This document shows, piece by piece, positions 12,024 to 23,083 of a stretch of 64,000 bases of DNA. The notes beneath the pieces are model-generated. The model worked only from the letters and a program-made list of their open reading frames with translations. It was not told the DNA's origin and made no database searches. Position numbers and translations under genes: made by a program. Source of the stretch: Sordariomycetes sp. S80-01Y (taxonomy: Eukaryota; Ascomycota; Sordariomycetes); NCBI GenBank assembly GCA_037042185.1, contig JAXQJY010000032.1, forward strand, positions 1,240,001 through 1,304,000, given 5' to 3'. Position 1 is the first letter of the stretch. Each line of letters opens with the position of its first letter.

Positions 12024-12205
12024 TGTACAACTTATAAGAGTCACCGAATATATTTTCAAAGCGCGATCATGACACCAATGGCTTAGAGATCCCAAGATGA
12101 GAGTGCAAGATATGGCTTGACCCCGCAGTCAGAACCTCTCTGTTGTCCGAAAAGGAGGTTAAGGGGGCGAATGCGGGGCACGTCTTGATGCCCCTCTATC
12201 ACCAG

Positions 12206-12236
12206 AGCTCCGATCGGAGCTGTCGTCACCGATCGG
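12206..12236. promoter_or_regulatory. 16-base palindrome and second CCGATCGG between enzyme and factor
   Basis: AGCTCCGATCGGAGCT at 12206-12221 is a perfect palindrome with CCGATCGG at its core. A further CCGATCGG lies at 12229-12236. Both sit within about 115 bases of the start of the Zn2Cys6 gene, so autoregulation is plausible. This is inferred from sequence only. Confidence 0.5.
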
Positions 12237-12317
12237 CCACATCAACCGGCTCGCATCGCACCAAGTTCGCGCCTGATTATTATCGCACAAGGTGTTGGAC
12301 ACTCTCAGTTCGACTTA

Positions 12318-14573
12318 ATGAGCGAGTCACATGCGGGGCCACGCCCGACGCGAACCCGCAATCGGAACGATGGGGGCAGCTCCCAGCCGGTCCGCCCCCG
12401 AGCCAGCACTGACGCTTCCGGCCGGCGACGAGCGTGTAACGAATGTAAACAACAAAAGGTATCATATAATTTCGTTGCAGTCAGTCGCGTGGGCTAATTG
12501 CTTATCTGCAGCTGCGATGTGATCTGGCCTCAGATAGCAACGAGTCTTCTGTTGCGGTTTGCAGCCGCTGTAGTCGACTAGGGTTGGACTGTCGGATCGA
12601 GGATGGATTCCGAAGAACTCGCAAAAGACGGTCGGTAGAATTTTGGAATAGTTTGGTTGACGCTGACCTTGGATAGACGTTCAGCTGACTTAGACAACGA
12701 AGTTGCAAGCCTTCGAAGACAGTTAGCAGAGGCACGCAACGTCAGTGCAACAACAGCAAACATAACGCCCGCAGCACAGATTGATGCCTGGTCAGTCGCA
12801 TCTCCGGAAGAGACTCTACTCAGTCATTCAAGGAATCACGATGCGACTAACTCCCGGAGAGTTGCTTCGCTCCCCCGAGATGCAACCTTGCTTCCCACTC
12901 AACCATCTGCTACAGAGCAAACGGAGCTTGGAGCCGATCCGCATACCCCTGGCTTCACCACGCGACCAGATGTGGAGGAGATTCAGCCTCGCAGGCTTAC
13001 ATCAAGTTCAATTCCTGGTCCAAGATGTCTCGGGAGCACAAGTCTCTCTGTCGGTGCCATAGCTGATCTATACCAAAGGTAGAGTAGCACCTACTTCTGC
13101 AAAACGCCGCTGACCCTGGCTATAGGTATTCCACACAATACCACCCCCAACTACCATTTCTCGATATTTCAAAATCTCCAGACTTCCATTTCGGACGATC
13201 TGAGCTTCTCTTCTGGAGTATCATGTCAGTTGCTTCACGGCACCTGCCAGATCAGCCGACCCTGTTGAAGAAGCTCGCGAGGGATATGTCTAATCTCCTT
13301 TGGACCACTGTACGATCAGTCCCACATTCGCTAGGAACAATCCAGGCTTTGGTCATTATGTGCACCTGGCCATTCCCAATTAGCAGTAGTGCCAACGACT
13401 CGACCTTCATGCTTGTTGGTATCATGCTCCAACTAGGCACCCAAATGGGGCTGCATCGGGCGACCGCGGCTCAAGACTTTACAAAAGCTCCAACGAGCCT
13501 AGGCATCGAAGAGTACCAAGAGTGGCAGCAGACTTGGGAAGCTTGCAATCTCGTTGCGCAGAGGTAGATCCTTTCCTCCCAGATTGCGTCCATAGCATTC
13601 GTGTTGGCTAATATAGTGTAGTGTAAGTGTAGGTTGTGGCCTGCCCCTGTTCCAACAAATGACTGTATTCGCCGGGTCCGATGCTGAAGCATCATCACCC
13701 CCGCAAATCCACAATGATCTCTCGTTTGGAGGAAGCTTGCGTCTGCGCCTTGAGATCGAGTATTTCCGCCTTCGTGTGTCCGTTTCACTCGGCGACACTT
13801 GGGATAGGCGGGGCCAGTATGGCCCTTTGACCGCACAGCTACTTCAAATCGAGTCGCAACTGGGCACTCGGACATCAGATGTTGAATGGCACTTATCTGC
13901 TGCTCGGCTGCATCTTCAAGCCTTCTATCTCTTCGAGGATCCATCTTTAGACGGGTACAACGACCGCATCATGGAGCTATATCAAACAGCACACGACCTT
14001 GTTACCCTGACGCTGCAACTCGACATCGAGTCCGCCTTTCTGAAATTTTGCCCCTTTTTCTGCACGCAAATGTTCGTCTGCGCCGCCTTCGTCGTTCTGA
14101 AGATCTCCAACAACAGCTTCTTCAGAGCAATGGTCGACGCCGACGCGAGCGCAAGGCTACTCGAGTCTTCCATCACAGCACTGCGGAAGATGAGCGTAGC
14201 CAACAACGACATACCCGCTCGACTGAGCGACGTGCTGGCATTCTTCTGCACGCTGCCCCGCCCGGCTACCGTGGGCGGCTACACAGTCGAAGATGTGCGG
14301 TTGAAGCAGGTGAACACGAGGCTGAGCATGAGTGTTGTCCATGACTTCTTGAGGACCTGGAGAAGTCATTTCCAAAAGCGGAACAACGAGACGTCGGCCC
14401 CAAGCGACGTTGGCAACATTCAGGGTGAGCATTTACCATCCTCCTTGTTGCTGAATGTATACTCACGATGCTCCTCGGATCTAGGCTCAGTTTCAGGCGA
14501 TCTCAACGGTATGATGGGTTTCGACTTTCCCATGGACATGACCGGTTTCCTGGACATGGACATGTCGTTTTAA
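12318..14573 (+). CDS. Zn2Cys6 transcription factor, War1-like
   Basis: Six exons (12318-12458, 12512-12630, 12677-13078, 13126-13563, 13622-14424, 14485-14573) join in phase to 663 residues. Exon 1 ends in RRRACNECKQQK and exon 2 begins LRC, restoring the zinc cluster C-x2-C-x6-C, a 13-residue loop, then CSRCSRLGLDC. A coiled coil follows (DLDNEVASLRRQLAEA). The middle homology region shows LLFWSIMSVASRHL, SLGTIQALVIMCTWP and LQLGTQMGLHRA, which resembles War1-type fungal regulators. Splicing at 13563/13622 yields a natural VSVGCGLP. The last intron (14425-14484) is 60 bases and frame-preserving, so it may be retained; removal gives a Met/Asp/Phe-rich C-terminal tail suited to activation. 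Position and nearby palindromes suggest it controls the PEP mutase-family gene and itself, which is an inference. Confidence 0.85.
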
Positions 14574-15133
14574 GGTTCACTTGGAAACTTGCGTCTGGTA
14601 GAACATGTTCAAGACTTGTTAAATCTCTGATCGTTAGCCTTCCTTCATCAAGCAGGAAGTGATCTCAATTGAGTAGAAGCAAGACAAGTAAAAAGGGGCA
14701 GAAAAGGAGCCCGACTGTCCATCAAGGTCCCCCCAGTCGCACATCGGCCCTCCGAAACGCCGAGCGCCCGACCAGCAACAGCCACAGCCGCCCCAAACTG
14801 AGGTTCCCCGCGGCCAGTCACGACCCCGCGATTACTCACTCCGGCTTTTGCCGATCCACTCTGCCCGTCCCGTGTGCGTTCTACCTTACAGTACGTGCGC
14901 CGAGCGGCTCTCCTCCATCGATCGACGTCAGGATTTGTACATTGCGCTTCCGTCTGCCCGCACCAAAACCGACCCCGTTCTTCCCTCACATCTCCTCCAC
15001 GCCACAAGGAGAGACCACCCTTGAGCGCACGACCGTACACGACGCACACAGCAGCGTGCGACATCGAGCGGGCCTCGATCCAGCATTGCAAACCCACGAC
15101 CGCGAGCTCCGCAGCATCGCGCCCGCCGTCACG
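14574..15133. other. intergenic / 5' leader
   Basis: Contains 5' untranslated sequence of the next gene. The open frame extends upstream of 15134, but its composition is low-complexity C-rich and the ATG at 15134 fits better. Confidence 0.45.
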
Positions 15134-15598
15134 ATGCCGTCCTCGCAACGGCCCTTCTTCCTGTCCTCCTTCATCGCCGCCTTTCGGCAACAAGCACCCC
15201 CGAGCTCAGCCATCTCCTCCTCGGCGCAGCAACAGAACAAGCACCACCACACCTCTTCGCAATCTGCCTCTCAGTCGACGACGGCATCTACCCAGCAGTC
15301 CGCAACGGCAACCGCAGCGGCGGCGACCTCGTCGAACCGCTCTTACTCCACAACGTCGCAAGCCTCCAGGGCGATACCCATTCAAAACTCAAACCAAAAT
15401 CACCAGCCACAAGCCTCTCCGTCGGGGCGAAGACGCGGGAGTGATAGCAGTTCCGAGGGTTTCAGAGATGCCCTCGGGGCGGATAAGTGGTACGTTGGAG
15501 GGCGCACGGCTGGTGGGGAGGAAAAGTTCTTCAAGTTAGGTGTCGTGAGGAGGGTGAGGAGCAACGATGGCTTGAGCCTGGACAGGCTGAGTCTGTAA
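15134..15598 (+). CDS. small conserved fungal protein of unknown function
   Basis: Single-exon 154-residue protein starting MPSSQRPFFLSSFIAAFRQ. The middle is low complexity, rich in Ser, Thr, Gln and Ala. The C-terminal third is charged and looks conserved, with RRRGSDSSSEGFRDALG, DKWYVGGRT and KFFKLGVVRRVRSNDGLS. I recall similar C-terminal sequences in many Pezizomycotina hypothetical proteins but know no function. The N-terminal hydrophobic patch is too short and too early to call a membrane segment with certainty. The same frame is open upstream to about 14669; the start at 15134 is chosen because the upstream part is compositionally like untranslated leader. It converges with the alg10 gene, 184 bases apart. 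Confidence 0.7.
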   Translation: MPSSQRPFFLSSFIAAFRQQAPPSSAISSSAQQQNKHHHTSSQSASQSTTASTQQSATATAAAATSSNRSYSTTSQASRAIPIQNSNQNHQPQASPSGRRRGSDSSSEGFRDALGADKWYVGGRTAGGEEKFFKLGVVRRVRSNDGLSLDRLSL

Positions 15599-15782
15599 CC
15601 GGCCCCGGGGCCACGATTAGATGATAAGGTTCACTACGGTCCGGGACCTGAGGGGAACATGGTATATGTCTGGGTTTAGCACATAGGGTTCGGGCTGAAA
15701 GGTACAAGGCGTTCTGGGACACAAGTTCACGGGCTAGGGTGACTTGCTCAATGAGATATGGTTGACTTTCACATTTTGTGCC

Positions 15783-17851
15783 CTACCACATGAATCGTTG
15801 CAAACGCCCCTCATCTAGCAGCGTCCCGTCTTCGGCCCTCCACTGATATGGCTTCATGAGGAAAACATACATTGTGACGGCGTTCACAAAGACGAACCAG
15901 ATCGTCTCGAGCCACAGCAGAAGGTTATACTTCTTCACGATCGACAACCCCTTGCTGACAGCGTGGTCATCTCCGAGCCTGCGAGTCAAGGCGGGCGGCA
16001 CATCCCAGGAGGGTACCACCAGTCTCCAGATGACCCACGGGATGATGAAATATCGCGGCTCTACCAGCGGCGCTGTAATCAACGACAAGGCCGTCGCAAG
16101 CAGCCAGATGAGCGCGGTTGAAGCTGCGACCGGGTGGCTTTGGGCGCAATCTCTCTTGGGGTTCTGCTTACGCTGCTCGTCTGCAGCGCTAGAGCCGCTC
16201 AAGGCACCCCATGCGAGCCAGCGACATACCATGTACGGTACGACCAGGAGAACGGGGATCCAGCCTCCGCGGCGAATCGTATAACGGAAGATGTAAAACA
16301 TATAGTGACGATTGTCCGCCAGGGTGAAAGGGTGGATGATGGTGTTGTACTTGACAATGGCCAGCGATAAAGCGGTCGTGATCACGAGAAAGATCGCTGA
16401 GGAGAGGTGCTTGGTCCATGAAGGTGACGTTGTTCGGACGCCATTCCGGGGTGTTTGAAAAGCGAGGTATGCGGAGATGAGCGGCTTCAGAGCCTGGGGT
16501 ATCAGTAGCGGGAAGGAGAAGAACGTAATCAAGGGCCAAATGTACAGCATCTGCGCTAGATGGATCGTGGCCACATGGTTTGACTTGTCACCTAGCCTTC
16601 ATTAGCTTCCAGGTATCATTGAGGAAGGGAGTAGCTACCAAGGACAACTCCTCCGTTCCAAACCACAAAAGTAATGAATAGTCCCAGCACAGTCAAGTGG
16701 GGCCATATCTGTCTCAATACTTTTGCAGGGTTGCAAGCGGCAGCGATCAGCAAGCTGATGGCTGCAAATAGCATGTCTGTAATGTCAGCAACTATTGTTA
16801 CGGCTGGGTCCACGAGTCCTACCATGTGGCCATGTCGAGTCCAGAGGCGGGTCGTGAACAGACCCTTCAGAGTATCCCTCAAGATGGCGCTTGATCGTTG
16901 CTGCGACACCCTCAGAGCCGGGGTCTTTCATCTGCTCTGCTTGAGGTGCCTTCGCTGCCTTGACAGCGTGAACGGCCTCCCAAGCCCCGAAGCAAACCAC
17001 AACCCAAAATACATTGGTCTGCCTCATGAGTAGAGCGCAAACACCCCAGATGATAGTCTTCAGGTCGCTTTTCCATGACAACTTGTCTTCGTTCATCCGA
17101 TCAAGGGAATGCTTCAGAGAGAGAAGAACAACTGCGGTCGATGCAACGTCGGTGTAGTACAGGCCGGAGAAAAAGAATATGACCGGGCATAGAACAATGT
17201 TAATAGCAGTGTGGGCAGCATAGCTATCGTCTCTGATCGAAGACCACCTTTGGCCTCTTGGCTGGGATAGGAGGGGTTTGAGAATCCGGCGTGACAGAAG
17301 AGCTAGTTTACCTAGGCAGGCCAGAGCCAAGGAATTGAAGCCGCGCAGTCGGAGGACGCCGCAACCGTACGCTTTGAGATATGGTAACGACATCAGGTAC
17401 CTGTTCTCGTTCAGCTACCCGTAATTTCATCATATCCGAGCTCGGGACTTACAGTCCAGGGGGAGTGGTGATCTTGTCGTCCCACTCAAAGTACTTGTAG
17501 TCGCAGTACCTCTGAGCTTGCGGTATATGGAAGACTTCATCCTGCATCGCCATCTCAGCATCCTGAATTGTATTCCGCACAACATCAACTCACGAGATAC
17601 GGCTCAGGGGCAAATCTCGTGATCAGGCGAGCCCAGATGCCCGCTACGACTGTAACTGCGGCCAGTCCCACGATTGCCCCGCGGTTATCCTCAGCAATTA
17701 GGGAGCTCTGCTCCCCAAAGATCCTTTGCATCAACGTTGGTGTCTTGGGCATATTGCCTTCGGGTTGCCGGGCTGTGTTGCCTTCATGTCCCGACGCGTG
17801 CGGTGATGCCACGCGTTGGCGTGGCACGTCTGGTTTCCGTGGGCGCTCCAT
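15783..17851 (-). CDS. alg10: Alg10-type dolichyl-P-Glc alpha-1,2-glucosyltransferase
   Basis: Integral ER membrane enzyme that adds the third, terminal glucose to the lipid-linked N-glycan precursor. Five exons (17851-17594, 17541-17453, 17400-16823, 16776-16639, 16591-15783) join in phase to 623 residues. Exon 2 carries the family signature [13 protein letters not shown] followed by [12 protein letters not shown], in the first luminal loop. Exon 3 contains RQTNVFW. The last exon has [18 protein letters not shown], typical of Alg10/Die2. Many hydrophobic segments are spread over the protein. Start chosen at MERPRKP because it keeps phase and gives a short cytosolic tail; Met at 17752 is an alternative. 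The length is somewhat above yeast Die2, as expected in filamentous fungi. Confidence 0.93.
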
Positions 17852-18352
17852 CAAGCATACTAGAAATTCGGCGAACCTTCTAACGACAACTGAGCCGGGA
17901 TCACACAACCAGAAAACGAACAGCAAAAGAGCGAAAGAGCGAAAGAGTGTTTGTGTGCTGGTGAAAATGGGAAGGAAGTGACCGTAAAATGAGCCTGAGG
18001 TCTAAGGAGTGAGTTGATGAGTGTGGACACTGTGGAAACACTGTGCTCCAATGGCGCTGGCCTACGGCCGCGACGGACTTCGCCTTAAACTGATCCAGGT
18101 GGCCAACGCCTTTCGATGATTAAGACCTGGTGTCATTTCATCTCGAAGTGTTTGAGAAAGTCACAAGTCAGATTGCGTTGTCGCTACAACAACCCTACAT
18201 AGAGCATGGGTGAACATAGGAGTCCGAACATATCACAGGACATAGGGAAGGTCTATTGTGAGTATCTCATATCTTATACAAGCAGAGCTCTCAAATACGC
18301 TCAAGCCTCTGCTCCGTACCTCTCCAAACAAACACCCCATCTCAAAACATAT
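17852..18352. other. intergenic
   Basis: Promoter side of alg10 and the 3' flank of the qcr10-like gene. No gene or RNA is recognised. Confidence 0.5.
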
Positions 18353-19143
18353 TTAGAAGGGCTGATCCCAAAGTTAGCACGTTGTCTCGCATGGCCCAGT
18401 AGATGTGGGAACTCACGTTGTCGGCGGGGTGAACCTCCTTGATGAAGTAGCCACCAATGAAGGGAATACCCTGGAGGATATCCTTCTGTACACGAGGGAT
18501 GCCGGAGGCGTAGAAGAGAGCGGCGAAGCCGAGAGCACCGCCAAAGGCAGCGGACTTGACGCCCCTGGGAGACTGTTAGCGCTGTTCATATGCCATATCT
18601 GCCATTCCATGTTGAAAAGTCCTCCTTTCTCCTTCGCATGCTCTTAACCTGAGAGGGTGGCCGTCGGATATTCAAGCACGCGGTGTAGCCCACGGACAAC
18701 CATGGCGGCTCTTGCGTACCCTGCCATCCAAGTATTCCCACTGGCAACCCTTTTCGCACATCCGTCCCCAGCAAATGGTCTACCTCAGAAGAAAAAGGAG
18801 TTTCACTTACACTCTCGCGGCCATCTTGGCAGTCAGGCCCTGGAAGTTGGGCTGAGGGTGCAAGCTATTATCCAGTCAGCCCAGGCTCAGCGCACAAAGC
18901 CCCCGCACACGCCAATCGGATATCGATCGCCGTTCGTTCGTTCGTAAGGCAGATGCATCGGGGCATCTTTCGGGGTCTCGGGAAACGTACTTGGGGCCAT
19001 AGGCGCTCTTGAACTGCTTAGCAGCAAGACGGTACTGGGTCTGTCGGGTCGTCAGCATTCGCAACAGGGCAGACGGAGCAGTCGCTGGGCCGGGGGTCTC
19101 CCGCGCGGCGGTCCGAGGCATTGATACGTACAGGGGCAACCAT
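18353..19143 (-). CDS. qcr10: cytochrome bc1 complex subunit 10-like protein
   Basis: Small single-span subunit of mitochondrial complex III. Five exons join to 90 residues: 19143-19132, 19040-18991, 18864-18811, 18564-18417 and 18361-18353. The N-terminus MVAPTQYRLAAKQF is basic. The core, AAFGGALGFAALFYASGIPR, is a transmembrane helix followed by VQKDILQGIPFIGGYF and the ending HPADNPF, which matches the family's typical C-terminus. The first coding exon is 12 bases and the last is only 9 bases (Pro-Phe-stop). All phases agree (0, 2, 2, 0), donors are GTACGT, GTACGT, GTAAGT and GTGAGT, and a GCTAAC branch point precedes the last exon. The gene is divergent from med4 with 247 bases between starts. 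The identification rests on the helix and C-terminal motif. Confidence 0.82.
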
Positions 19144-19390
19144 TGTGACTGTGTTGGCTGTTTCGTCGGTGAATTGTCGTCGTCAATTGAACGTCAAAAA
19201 GCGAGCTTCCGTCCTTGCGCGAAATGGTAGCCGTCGGCAGAAGCCGGAGTTTTACCACAGGTCATCATTCACCCAATCACCATTGGCCGCACGCGGGACA
19301 AAGGGATCCACCTCCAACTCGGCCAGCTCTCCAACGCGCCCCAACATCGCGAGCTAAACAATTCCTTGTCCGGGGAACAGCGGGCTCAGA
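19144..19390. promoter_or_regulatory. short bidirectional promoter region, qcr10-like / med4
   Basis: Only 247 bases separate the two divergent start codons. No TATA box is evident on either strand. Confidence 0.5.
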
Positions 19391-20403
19391 ATGGACGCGA
19401 TAATAGACAAACGCTTTGAGCGGCTTGAAAAGGCGCTGACGACACTTATCAACTCTGTCAACCAGTACCATCCCTCCACCGAACGAGCGAAAGAACTCGA
19501 AGCTGCAGACGAAGACCTCTCTAAGGGCTTGGAACAAGGTGCGTTCAACCCTCTCCTTCCTCAACTAATCTACTGACCCTGCATACAGTTGAGAAGCATC
19601 AAATAAACCACCTCCGCATCCAGAAACTTCGAGCATCCTCCTCCGCCCTCGATGCTCAAATCAAAGACACCCTTTCGTCCCTCGCGTCCACCCGTCGTGA
19701 TATCATCACAACTCACACAACTACCTTTCCTGCCGGGCCAAACTACCCCGTAGCCTACGACGAGCTGCTGTCGTATGCGAGACGCATAAGCAGCTATACC
19801 TTGCCACCGCCTGGCATGCTCAAGGTCGAAGGCCAGCAGCCGGTGGAGGTCGGGGAAGCAAGCGGTGCTGCCACGCCTAGCGTTGCGCCCAGCGCACCTC
19901 AAAGCCCGGCTGCGAATGGCATAAACACAGCTGCTGCCACGCCAGCAGCTGTGCAGGGTCAGCCTCAGAAGGAGCCCAACCCCCAATTTGCTCTACCCCC
20001 GGACGCGGAACGATTCCTCAACCCACAGACGGGACAGCCCTTCTTCCCCTTCCCGCTGGAGCCTACCATCCGCGCCGGAGGTTTGGCGGCCTTGCAAGCA
20101 TTGACTGAGCGGGGCATTGATCCAAAGGGCTACGACCCAGCTGAAGAAGAGGAGCGCAAGAAGAGGGACGAGGAGGCGAGGAAGGCGAAGGAGGAGCAGA
20201 TACAGCGTGAGGTGGAGGAGCGTGATCGACGCTTCAGGGAGGAACGTGAGCGGAGGATCAGGGAGGAGAGAGAGAGGCAGCAGGAGGATATGCGGAAGGG
20301 GAGCATTTCTGGGGCTTCTCCCACGGCGCCCAAGCCGGGGGAGAAGAAGCAGTTCCAGTTCTCGAACTTGGATGATCTGGACGACAGTGACGGTGACGAC
20401 TGA
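19391..20403 (+). CDS. med4: Mediator complex subunit 4
   Basis: Subunit of the middle module of Mediator, the co-activator that links transcription factors with RNA polymerase II. Exons 19391-19538 and 19589-20403 join in phase to 320 residues. The N-terminal helical part (RFERLEKALTTLINSVNQYH) is followed by a coiled coil (residues about 50-75). The family's conserved block reads PVAYDELLSYARRISSYTLPP. A Pro/Ala/Gln-rich linker follows, then FLNPQTGQPFFPFPLEPTI. The last about 100 residues form a very long charged helix rich in Glu, Arg and Lys, and the protein ends in an acidic DDLDDSDGDD tail. This layout fits filamentous-fungal Med4. The intron has donor GTGCGT. Confidence 0.9.
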
Positions 20404-20643
20404 GAGGTCGCGGCCGGTAGTCCGAGCTTACTAAATTTCATGATAGCATGGTAACGAGCTGAAGTGACATTGGTCTATTGAAAAACATTTCGTTCATATA
20501 TCTATGGCAGCCCTCGATATCGACCCGCTTCAGGAAAGATACTGATGCTTTTCCTTTCGTCAAATGCAAACGCCGGTCAAACAGTTATTTTACAACATGG
20601 AAAAAGGCCATTGGACCAAGATTCGATGTGCGATGCCGCTTGC

Positions 20644-22631
20644 TTAGTCGATCTTGATGGACTTGTAAATGCGCTGGACGAACCACCAGCTTGCGAAGTA
20701 TCCGATAGAGCCTGGCGGGAAAATTAGCCACATGCAAAATATGCGGAGGGATTGTGAAACTCACCAGCAAGGATGAAGAAAAGCAGCGAAATCAAGGCAC
20801 TATACCCAATGTACAGCACTGTGCCCGCGAGCCCGCCCAGCTTAACCTTGGTGACCAAGTAGAGCAGACAGTTCAGGAATATATACCCTCCACTCATACC
20901 AGCAGCCATGAACGACCTCCATTGCCAGTGATAGTTCTCGGCGCAAAGCAGGAAGTACGTCAACAAGATGGTAGCAGCAGCGCAGACCACAATCATGAGG
21001 CCGTAGCAAAGGAAGAGGAAACCAAACATGTAGTAAATCCTGCTGAACCAGATAGAGCTCATGATGAAGTAGAGCTCCACAAAGATGGCACCGAAGGGCA
21101 GGAGACCGACAATGAACATGCTGGGGATAGGCTTGAGGTAGGTCGTAGTGGGAGGGATTTGACGGGGGATCTGGTTGGTGCGGACGGGGGGTTCGATCTG
21201 GGAGGCACGGAAGCCAAGCCACGAGCCAGCAACGGAGAGGGGAATGGAGATGATGAACCAGATACCAATAATGACGAGCATAGTGGTGAAAGGCACAGCG
21301 CCGGAGGATTGCTTCGCCCAGAGAAAGAGGTCGAGGAAGAAAAAGCTGGAGAAGACGAAGCCGGGAACGACCAGAGGCGTCAGTACGATGTTGGCCTTCC
21401 ACTGCTCGCCTTGCATGGACTTGTAGACACGCGCAGAGGTGTATCCACCGACGAAACTAAGGACGGTGTAGAGCAACACCATGATAGTGCCGAGAGAGCC
21501 GCGGTTCGAGGGCGAAAGGAAGCCAAGGAGAGCGAAGATGATGGTGCAGCCCGTCATGACGAAAAGCTGAGCACCGTTTCCAAGCAAGACCGATAGGAGC
21601 AGAGGCCGGGGTGGCGCGCGGAAGACATCGCCGTGAACCAACTTCCAGCCCGAGTCCTCCTGAACACCGTCCTCCTCGAGCGCGGAGGTTCCGCTGAGAT
21701 CATCCAAGTTGATCTGGTCGAGACGGTTGTACCTCGCGATGTCCCTCTTCAGCGTGCGCACGAGGATCGACATGACGGTCAAGACAAGAATGACGACAAT
21801 GATAGCAGTGTCTACTAGCCAGAACCAGTGGATCTTAGGGTCGAAGACATGCAGGTACTTGTCCCATCGTGTAGCCCACGCAGTTGGCGACTTGCGCCAG
21901 TAAACGCTGTAGCTGAACTTGACCTCCTGAGGCGTGCCTTCCTCTCCAAGAATTATGGGACCGTGGTTATCTCCGCAGTCCGCTTCGCCGTCGTATTTCT
22001 TCGAGCTGGGCTGAACAACGACACCCACAACACGAAGCTGGTTCGGGTCCTTGTTTACTGCATGGTACTCGACCCAGATCTCGTAATGGTTGTTGAACAT
22101 GATGTTGTCCGCCTCATCATCCTGGCCCATCAGGAAGCCCGGGCTGTAGAATGTTGTCCCCGTCAGCTGATCCTCAATCTGCTGTCCAGCCGGCAGCCCA
22201 TCCACCAGCCAGTTCAAGCTATAGCCCTGCTCAATCCTCTTCTTGACGAACTGCGCCATCTTGTCCGGATACGTCACGGAACACAAAGGCTTGCACGTCT
22301 CATTCTTGCCCATCTCCAGCTCGAAGGGCGACGTCATAATTCGATCTCCAAAGAGGATGCTCCCCAAGCTTTCCGACACGGCTGTTGGCCCGCCTTCTGG
22401 TTGACAGAATTGGAAAGCCGGGTGGTAGTAGTCGTACGACACAACGGAGTGCAGTCGGGCATCTTGTGGTGAGGCCACCGGCTTGATGCTGTTGACGTAT
22501 AGGGGTACCTGATCGCCAGGTTTGTAGGACGTTGGCGCAACGCCAGGGAGGTAGAAGGCATTCGTGAGCTGCGGCACGCAGGCCAGCAGCAGTGTTGAAA
22601 GCGCCGAGGGCGCGATATCTTTGAGATGCAT
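20644..22631 (-). CDS. TM9 superfamily (EMP70/nonaspanin) membrane protein
   Basis: Endosome/Golgi multispanning protein of the EMP70 family, implicated in sorting, cell adhesion and metal homeostasis. Exons 22631-20765 and 20711-20644 join to 644 residues. A signal peptide (ALSTLLLACVPQLTNAFYLPG) is followed by the conserved YKPGDQVPLYVN and a large luminal domain of about 230 residues. Then come one transmembrane helix (near WLVDTAIIVVILVLTVMSIL) and a cluster of eight more. The second exon provides the C-terminus SIGYFASWWFVQRIYKSIKID, ending in a Lys-x-Asp COPI-binding motif. Without the last intron the frame would end in a wrong tail, so the splice is well supported. It is divergent from lcp5 with 452 bases between starts. 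Confidence 0.95.
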
Positions 22632-23083
22632 CTTATCGAATGTGTCGCGCGATCATGCCACTCGTCGGGTCGATTCGTCGCAGTTCAAGGTTCGGGCGCG
22701 AGAGCTCGTAGAACACGCTTGTTGCGCGTCTCAGGAGGCTGTGTCGGAATCCTTTTGTCAAATGCTGTGTCAAGTGGTCCGGCTGCGGTTGTGTAATTTC
22801 TCTGCGATTCGAGGAGAATCGTTCGCTCGCGCCGGGAAGCCGTTCGTTGGGAGGAAGACTCGGCACTGAGAGACAAATAGAAGCTCTTGATCGAGAGCTG
22901 ACGACACTCAGGGACAAACAGCTGTCCAAAGAGAGCTCGAATTCCACGTTGCGCCGCAGCGGCTTAGTCATCCTGCTCCGACGGTCCGGCCCCTGGTGAA
23001 GACCCCACCAAAAAGTTTCGGCGTCGCCAGAATTTCGAGATCGACTGTGACTGTCAAACCACCCGCTTCAACAATCACGCACT
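22632..23083. other. divergent promoter region, TM9 / lcp5
   Basis: 452 bases between two divergent starts. Short frames inside it show no domain. No TATA box is evident. Confidence 0.5.

Noticed and set aside
20754-22472. Long plus-strand frames opposite the TM9 gene (280 and 214 codons)
   Set aside because: They are antisense shadows of a clear membrane-protein gene, with highly charged, low-complexity translations.
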